Source: Purshia tridentata (lineage: Eukaryota; Streptophyta; Magnoliopsida; Rosales; Rosaceae). From it: DNA of 64,000 nucleotides. Location: the NCBI GenBank assembly GCA_003254885.1, contig QANT01002236.1:1-64000 (forward strand). The letters are read 5' to 3'. The translations under genes and the position numbers were made by a program. This document shows positions 57,549-64,000 of this stretch, in pieces (the stretch's first letter is position 1; the number at the start of each line of letters is the position of its first letter). The notes beneath the pieces were generated by a model. That model saw nothing but the letters and a program-made list of their open reading frames with translations. It had not been told where the DNA came from and did not search any database.

Positions 57549-60500
57549 CTATTCACCTCCCATCATCTGCTGCATAATCAGATAGATCCATATTCCAAAT
57601 AAGATAGTTGCTTGATCATGTCAAGAATCATTTACTTTTTTTTCATGGATTATAGATTTTAAAAAATATTTTGTTGATTATAGTCTCTATCCTTTAGAAA
57701 ATTCAAAGCTGACATAACAGATTAGTAAACATTCACAAGAGTTCAAACACATAGCATAGACAAAATTACTGTGGACAAAGCATAAGCACCTTGAAGATCT
57801 CCCCGAACATCCCCATCCCTTGCAGAGGATTTCTGCGCCGTACTCCATAAAACTTCTCTGCAATTTCATCTAGCAACTAAACCATAACTTTTCTATTAGT
57901 ATATCCACTTGCAAAGAAGTTACCTTAATCCAAAGAGGGAAAGACAGAAAATAGCTTAAGGCTGGTGAACATACACCAGCAGTTACTTTTGGTTTTGTAG
58001 AGCAATAATATAGGGTAAAAATGACCTTGTGAGAGAGAGTTGTCAAATGTATAACATAAATCAAGGAAAAAGTTGTCAAATGTTGTGACACGATTCAAAA
58101 ATACACACCTCATTAAATGTAGGGTCTCTGTGTATGCTTGATTTGTAATTCGCTCTCAACATATTAAAAAGAGGAAAAGCATCTCTCAGCAACCTGGATT
58201 GAGAACAATATATTTAGAACAATTCAACAATCTTTGATCTTCATACCAAAGAAACCAATAATCTGTGTTCCTTCTTTTGTCATAATCTCATTAAATCTTA
58301 ATGACCTGTCAGGATTTTTCATTTTCTTTTACCATGCATATTAAGACTGGTGTGAAGGGCAACTTCCTCTAGCTAGCATTAATGGCACAAATCTTTCCCT
58401 ATAGATGGGATAAATATTGTTGAACTGATAAAAAGGGGAAACTGAACCCAGCATACGTTTGCAAAAGAAAATTGATGAACTGGATCAAATCTGATTGGGG
58501 AAAGTCAAGTGTCTTAGATTCCACTTGCTTCTTTATCTCATCCATGAGAACATTGGCATCTCTCAGGTTACCTAAAGACAAATACCTACAAGAAGAAGAC
58601 ACAAAAATGAGGACCACAGGGGAGGAGGATTAGCTGGAAAGTAATGGATATTGTTCAATCTCAGAACAACAGCAGTAAACAAACATAAAAATAAAAAATA
58701 AAAAAAATAGTTGAATGCTAAAATTCATCAAGGATCAACCAATTTTGAATTTTGTGTGTGTGTAGTTTATAAGGGTTTTAGCAGATAAACAAGTAAGCAA
58801 AGTACAGAAGGCAGTGATGCATTGAGGAAATTGAAGGAACTAATGAAGTGTGAAACTCAAACACGTAAGAAATAATGTCTGTTTTGCATTGGAAACTTGA
58901 GAGAGCTCCAGCTAATTATCAGTTTAATTCAAAATGCATCCATATGAAGACCTCAGTAGGTGGGTGGAAGGAGTCACGGTTCCCCAGAAACCATGAATTT
59001 TTAATTGCAATATTTTATCATAAAATTCACAAAGTTTTCTAACCATCAAAATTTTAAAGGGGAACTTTCCAGCTTTAGATTGTACTCAATTTTTACATAA
59101 AAGTCAATCAGGTCATGGAGTAATACAATCCTAAAATGGCATCTAAGTGTTCAATAGCTTAGATTTCAAAGAAGGGCCTGTTTATTTAAATCTAACATAT
59201 GGTGCTGAAAAGAGCTAGCACTTCAGAACCTATCTTAACAGTTCAAACAGCACAGAATAGGAGTTAAAATTATTGCACTCACCATGGAGTTCAGAACTGA
59301 AGCTATACTAAAATTTACTCAAGTAAACCCATGATCCAGATTGGGTGTCCAACAATCAACAATGATGGGAACCAAACAGTAAATTCTAAAAAAAGAATGC
59401 ATTTGAGAAGAGTTCTTACATTAAAATTGCCCGTGCAATGGCTAAATCATCTTCCCCTGGATAACACTGCATGGTCAAGAAGTATGAACCCTTAAAAACT
59501 TTCCAACAAAAAGGTCTGAATATGGCAAGACAGATGCAGACAAAACTAAGTATAACAATCCAATAGCTAGGTTGTGCTATAGTAAAGACATATGTTCGGT
59601 TTTAGTATTGATTACACTTGTGTATTTTTAAGTAAGTCCATATTTGGACGAGAGAAGAACTTCCCAAGAGTAAATTAAAATTTCATATTCATTCTCCACC
59701 AACTAAAAAAAACATACCAAATTGAAACCTACTACAGCTTTCAACAAATTATATTCATAGAAAACAGAACCTAATAACAGCAAAAACTTACCAAATTTAA
59801 ACCTACTACAAAGTAAACTGTTGAATAAATAATATTCATGGAACAGAGACAATGACACAGAACCTTGTAACCTTACATCTACATCACACGATGCTAAATA
59901 TGATTTCGTTCACCTCATAGCATATCTACTTACTGAATTCATAAAAATGAATATTTAGAGTTAAGAGGGGCAAAAGGGCTAACCTTGCCCATAAAATTTA
60001 CTAAAGTAGTTGCAAACTCTTTTGGGTTGTTTCCTCTGACAAAATGATGTGATACTCTAACCATGTCCTGCAAAAAAGTCAAGCAGGATACTGGTGTTCA
60101 CTCTGCACTCATCATACGAGCAACAAAAGTACTCAATGCATAAAATGGACTACTTGGTTCCAGTTCCAAATTAAAGTACATTACAATAAATGAATACAAT
60201 AATTGAACAGCATGAAAGACCTATGGAAAACAAAATGATTCCAGCATCTCTTCCAAAACATTTTTAACTGCAAAAAGTGCTGCAGAATGAAACCTTGGAG
60301 ATGATGATACAATCACAAAAATTACAAGAAAAAAAACTTAATATAAATAATGATTTCTTGGGCCAAAAACAAGTTGGTCCAATATTCCATCTGACCTTAC
60401 CAGCAATGAATAAGCAAATACTTGAGATGTATGCACTTGCAACATACAAAAGAAGATCGCATATATTTATTTTATATATATATAAATCACAGTTCCAAGT

Positions 60501-62762
60501 ATATATGTATTCAGCTACTACCTACCACCTACCACCTCAGGAGATTCAAAATACATGTATTCAGCTAGCATAACATGTATTTCCGGAGCCCCACTCCTTG
60601 GTGCTCCAAATTCCGCAGACCACCTGAAAAGAAAGAGTCAGGAATGCATTTGCAGTACTTAACGACACTCTGGATCTGGGAGAAAATGAATATAATAACT
60701 CCCATATAAACAGCCCAAATTAAACATATCTATGAAATGTTTCTCAAAATCAGGAAAAAAGAAAAAAGTGGCCAATGTCTCACTTAATAGCAGCTTTTAG
60801 GAATGATGAGCAGCCCTCAACACATGTTTTTGCTGCCCCAAGCATTTCAGAAAGTTGTTCCATGTCATCTAAATCCCCCAACTGTTGAGGAACAGGTATC
60901 TGAGGAAATTCTTTATAAATTTTCCTGACACGAACTAACAAAAGAAATTTGTCATAATCATGAAAAAACAGAAGCATCATAATACCAAAATCACCAAAGT
61001 ACCACAAATCGCCATGAAAACATGTGAATCAAATACAATTTCTATTTATCATAACACCGATACAAATAGCACGCACTACCAATTGACCAGAACCAACCAC
61101 AAGAAATCTAAGAACAAGCAGAGAGAGAATCAATCAAGTATTCAATTCTACATCATAAGTTAACAACTGACCAAGGGTTTCATCGTCACAAGGGAATCTT
61201 CCTTTCACGAGTGTATCCACAAACAAAGCAGCTAATTCTGCCCCACAAGTAACCTGAATTTTTTTCAAATATACAGCGTCAATAATATGGATTTGATAAT
61301 ATGAACTTTCATGATATATTTTCTGCCTGTAGATACCATAAAGCCTCATCTTATTTTATGTGGAAAAGGGGAAACAGCTTTAGCGTACATTTTCATGTGT
61401 ATGTGTGTGCATAATTCAAAAAATAATAATAAATTTTTAAAACAAATGTGACATTTAAGACGCAGGCATTAGTATCCAGACAGTCCTAAACTTGAACCGT
61501 AGAAGATTGGCTTAAATTGTAGGCTATTCAAAATGAAAATATTTTGGGTGGCACCCACATGGCACCTTTACTAAAGATTTGATTAATTACAACAAAACTC
61601 AAGATTCACATATCCTAGGCCCTAGCCCCTATGTCCAAATCATGTAAAGTTCAACCAAAGGTAAGAAAGTTCTGATGTCTATAAGCAGAACCATGAGAGT
61701 AAGACCTGCCCATGTTTCAATTGGATGATTGCACCCGACTGAAGGATATCCAAAGCCTCAGAATACCTCTGAGCAGACACATATCTGCATTAAAGCAAGC
61801 ATATTTTATCAATGTGCATACCAAATACTATGAACTTTAAGAAAGACAAAGAAAGAAAGGGACGTTTCTCAACAGCTTTGCTGATAGTTTAGTACAATTG
61901 CCACCCAAATAAGAGATAAACAATCTAAGAAGAAATTATTAACTGTATAAAAGTTATCCGTTTCACATGAGATATATTGCCTTGAATAAAGCAAAACAAA
62001 TAAAGAGGATACTGCTTGTACCTTGCACTGATAGACTTGTACATTTGCTGAGCTCCATAGTAATTACCTTCCACTACAACTTTCTCTAACTTCTCAATAT
62101 TCTGCATTAAAAACAAAAATCAATTAGAAATCATGCTTCCTAATCCAACGAAACCAAACAGAATGAAACCCATCACAAGTGAAAGTCTACCCCCTCGTGG
62201 TAGCATCATAAAAAAAAATCCTAATTAACTCTTTTCTGTGACTTGTTATATTCAAACTAAATACTGAATTTCATTGGATACCACATAAGTTGAGAATCAT
62301 CGTTTAATCAGAATCTAAACAATCAAAGTTAGGCTGCATTTATAAAATCATAACTTTTCTTAAGTTTTAGAACAGAAATATCAAAATGGCGAAGTATCTC
62401 CTTTTCCCCAGAAACCAAACTCAGATTGTAAGCCGCAAATATACAAACACTGTGCATATTCCAAATCAAACAAAATAGAAAATTGCTGATAAATTCTATG
62501 CCAATTTTCAAAAGGTAGGAAAAAGGATGAATCAGAATCTCGAATATGAGAAATTTCATCAATTCTCAGAAAACCCCAGCACAATTTGTTAAATCAAAAG
62601 TGTCTGAAATTTTGGAAACAAAGACAAGAAGAGTAAACGTGAGAAAAGATTCAATTTTTTTCCTTAGTTTCTGGAGAAAACGATTATTGAAGACACCATT
62701 TCGAGCTCGCTTACCTCTTGAGCTGGAGGTAGTGTGCCTCTCTTGGGTCTCTCCCGCGACAT
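57549..62762 (-). CDS. GET4: GET4, tail-anchored protein targeting factor
   Basis: Twelve coding exons in transcript order: 62715-62762, 62022-62101, 61706-61784, 61172-61253, 60784-60934, 60536-60623, 59984-60067, 59420-59466, 58457-58585, 58109-58193, 57790-57876, 57549-57566; frame holds throughout with GT-AG ends; 325 residues. GET4 is an all-helical cytosolic scaffold that passes tail-anchored membrane proteins to the GET3 ATPase. Recognisable blocks: [74 protein letters not shown], and [16 protein letters not shown] at the C-terminus. The exon 5 acceptor was set at TTAG, not CAG, because only this keeps the RKIYKEF frame. The last coding exon is just 18 bases (MMGGE and stop), and exon 8 only 47. 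The gene is divergent from the FMC1-like gene. Confidence 0.95.
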
Positions 62763-63060
62763 GGCTTCGTTTCTGTGAATATGTCGACTTCAAACACAGA
62801 TTGTAGGTTAGTGGTCAAAAAAAAAAACACAGATTGTAGGTTGTGAACTCGACAACACACTCAGACCCAATACAAATCGGGGCGGCAAGTGCATAATGCC
62901 CATTTGCTCGGCCCATTCGGGCGGGTCGGATAAACTAATGGGTTAATATTATATATGGGTTTCGAAAGACTAAATGTCTATTGAGGACCCGTTATCTCAC
63001 AGCCCAAAAGGGCCAAACTTGCCCAGCCCGACCCTGCCACACCCAGAGTCCTCTACAGTC
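62763..63060. promoter_or_regulatory. Bidirectional promoter (GET4 / FMC1-like)
   Basis: About 300 bases between the GET4 start and the putative first leader exon of the rightward gene. Site II boxes read on the minus strand occur as GGCCCA (62910-62915) and AGCCCA (63001-63006), with a related GCCCAGCCC near 63021. A (T/A)-rich TATATATGGG lies at about 62951-62960. A 20-base phrase containing ACACAGATTGTAGGTT occurs twice (62796 and 62828), a small direct duplication next to the GET4 ATG. Confidence 0.6.
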
Positions 63061-63088
63061 TTCAAATCGTCGCCGGCATCCGCCACTG

Positions 63089-63676
63089 GTAAGTGGCTTC
63101 TGGGTTTTTCTTTTTGAGTTCTGGCTTCACGTTTTTTGCTAGTTGTGTGTGGTTATGGTATTGTACGCCTCGTGTATGTGATAATTCCTGAGTGAAAGGA
63201 ATGTGTTTGTATGATAGTTGATAGTTCATTTCATTACTGTCTTTGGCTTAAATTGGTGATATGGATGAAATTGTTTGCTAGATTTAGTTTAAGTGGTGCC
63301 ACTTATTTTTCTTTTGCATGATTCGTTTTACTTGAACTTTTGGATTCTGGTCAAGTTTCATGCTCATTTCCTTTCCACCCAAAACCCCTCTTTCCCAATC
63401 AAGCTCTTAATCTCATATATGTACAATATGAGCTGCTTCTAGTTGTATTTGACTTGCCTGTTATGTAAACAAGTTCTTGTTACTTCTGTAGCTTGAGTAT
63501 TTTATTGGCATAGAACTTTAAGCAATATTCTTGTTGAATCTATAAAAAAAAAATTATTGACCTTGTTCAATTCTTACTGTCTTTCCCTCATGAATAAGTT
63601 TCAAAATATATGTTTTGTCATGGAGTCTGCAAGATTTTCTTCTGATTATGCTTTAAACATTCAATTCCTAATGCAG
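63089..63676 (+). other. Leader (5' UTR) intron of the FMC1-like gene
   Basis: Donor ACTG|GTAAGT at 63089 and acceptor AATGCAG ending at 63676, 48 bases before the ATG at 63725. The intron is T-rich and has no coding potential. Predicted from consensus only. Confidence 0.65.
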
Positions 63677-63724
63677 GGTGGAGAAATAGAAAAGATATAA
63701 TAAGTTCAGAGAAGAAGGTTGGAA

Positions 63725-63943
63725 ATGAGTGCTGAAGCTTTGCAAGTTGCTAAGGTGTACCGCCACCTTCTCAAAGCTGTCAAGAAACACATTGCCAAAG
63801 AAGACAAGAATGAGCATTTCAAAGAATACGTAACCGAAGAATTTAGGAAGAACTGCAAATTGTCAGATTTATCTTCCATCCAGCAGAAGATTAAGATTGC
63901 TCATCACTATACTTTTCTTCTTAACAGTGTCCACCATCACAAG
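63725..63943 (+). CDS. FMC1-like complex V assembly factor, first coding exon (gene runs off the window)
   Basis: The exon encodes 73 residues from MSAEALQVAKVYRHLL to SVHHHK and ends at a GTACTT donor; the remaining exons lie beyond 64000. An LYR-like VYRHLLKAVKKH helix near the start is followed by KNCKLSDLSSIQQKI and AHHYTFLLNSV. These blocks and spacing match the FMC1/C7orf55 LYR-motif family, small proteins that in yeast and animals are needed for assembly or stability of mitochondrial ATP synthase. The plant role is inferred. Only the N-terminal two-thirds can be judged. It has a leader intron and shares its promoter region with GET4. Confidence 0.78.
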
Positions 63944-64000
63944 GTACTTACTTCTGTCATTCATTGCTCTAACCAAAGTCTTTATTTTTTTCTTTTTTCA

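Noticed and set aside
1-64000. CRISPR arrays, long retroelements or LTR pairs, rRNA genes, bacterial-type operons
   Set aside because: Looked for and not seen. All apparent gene runs are independent eukaryotic genes with introns; no paired long terminal repeats or reverse-transcriptase, integrase or capsid-like frames appear.

Overview
This is nuclear DNA from a flowering plant, almost certainly a eudicot. The coding genes have plant-type structures (short exons, AT-rich introns, GT-AG splicing) and include plant-only families: an LBD transcription factor, an IQD protein, a long P-class PPR protein, a defensin-like peptide and an AllA-like protein. The AT-rich spacers, short gene-dense arrangement and lack of any long retroelement suggest a compact euchromatic arm. 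A woody rosid, perhaps Rosaceae, is only a guess. Gene models below were built by hand: every splice junction was chosen so that the reading frame and the family's protein sequence continue across it.

Layout, left to right. 1-8.6 kb: an uncharacterised acidic/Arg-rich protein (-), a tRNA-Pro(AGG) (-), a TMEM70-like mitochondrial protein (+), and the elongation factor EF-1 alpha (-) with its leader intron. 8.6-13.7 kb: AT-rich spacer. 13.8-14.6 kb: a second member of the same uncharacterised family (+). 16.0-21.6 kb: a 13-exon NOC2/REBELOTE ribosome-biogenesis gene (-). 23.2-23.5 kb: a small secreted defensin-like peptide (-). 26.4-40.2 kb: three + strand genes, an IQD calmodulin-binding scaffold, TIM14/PAM18 and a large EF-hand mitochondrial carrier (SAMTL type). 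41.4-46.3 kb: mitochondrial ATP synthase subunit d (-) and an LBD1/LBD11-type factor (-). 46.3-53 kb: AT-rich spacer. 53.0-56.4 kb: a PPR gene (-) and an AllA/ureidoglycolate-lyase-like gene (+) divergent from a 186-base promoter. 56.6-57.0 kb: a 374-base Mutator-type MITE with a 9-base target duplication. 57.5-62.8 kb: a 12-exon GET4 gene (-), divergent from an FMC1-like gene (+) cut by the right edge.

The genes form no operon. There is, however, an excess of mitochondrial functions: a TMEM70-like and an FMC1-like protein (both families are complex V assembly factors in other organisms), complex V subunit d, TIM14 and a mitochondrial carrier. Several of their promoters carry TGGGCY 'site II' boxes. 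I found no clear undescribed system. The most notable observations are the complex V clustering, a PPR array whose specificity residues are almost uniformly Asn/Asp (a predicted U-rich target), a GC-AG intron in the carrier, a start codon that ends its own exon behind an overlapping uORF in TIM14, a duplicated splice donor in the EF-1 alpha leader, and a deleted second copy of the NOC2 5' region.
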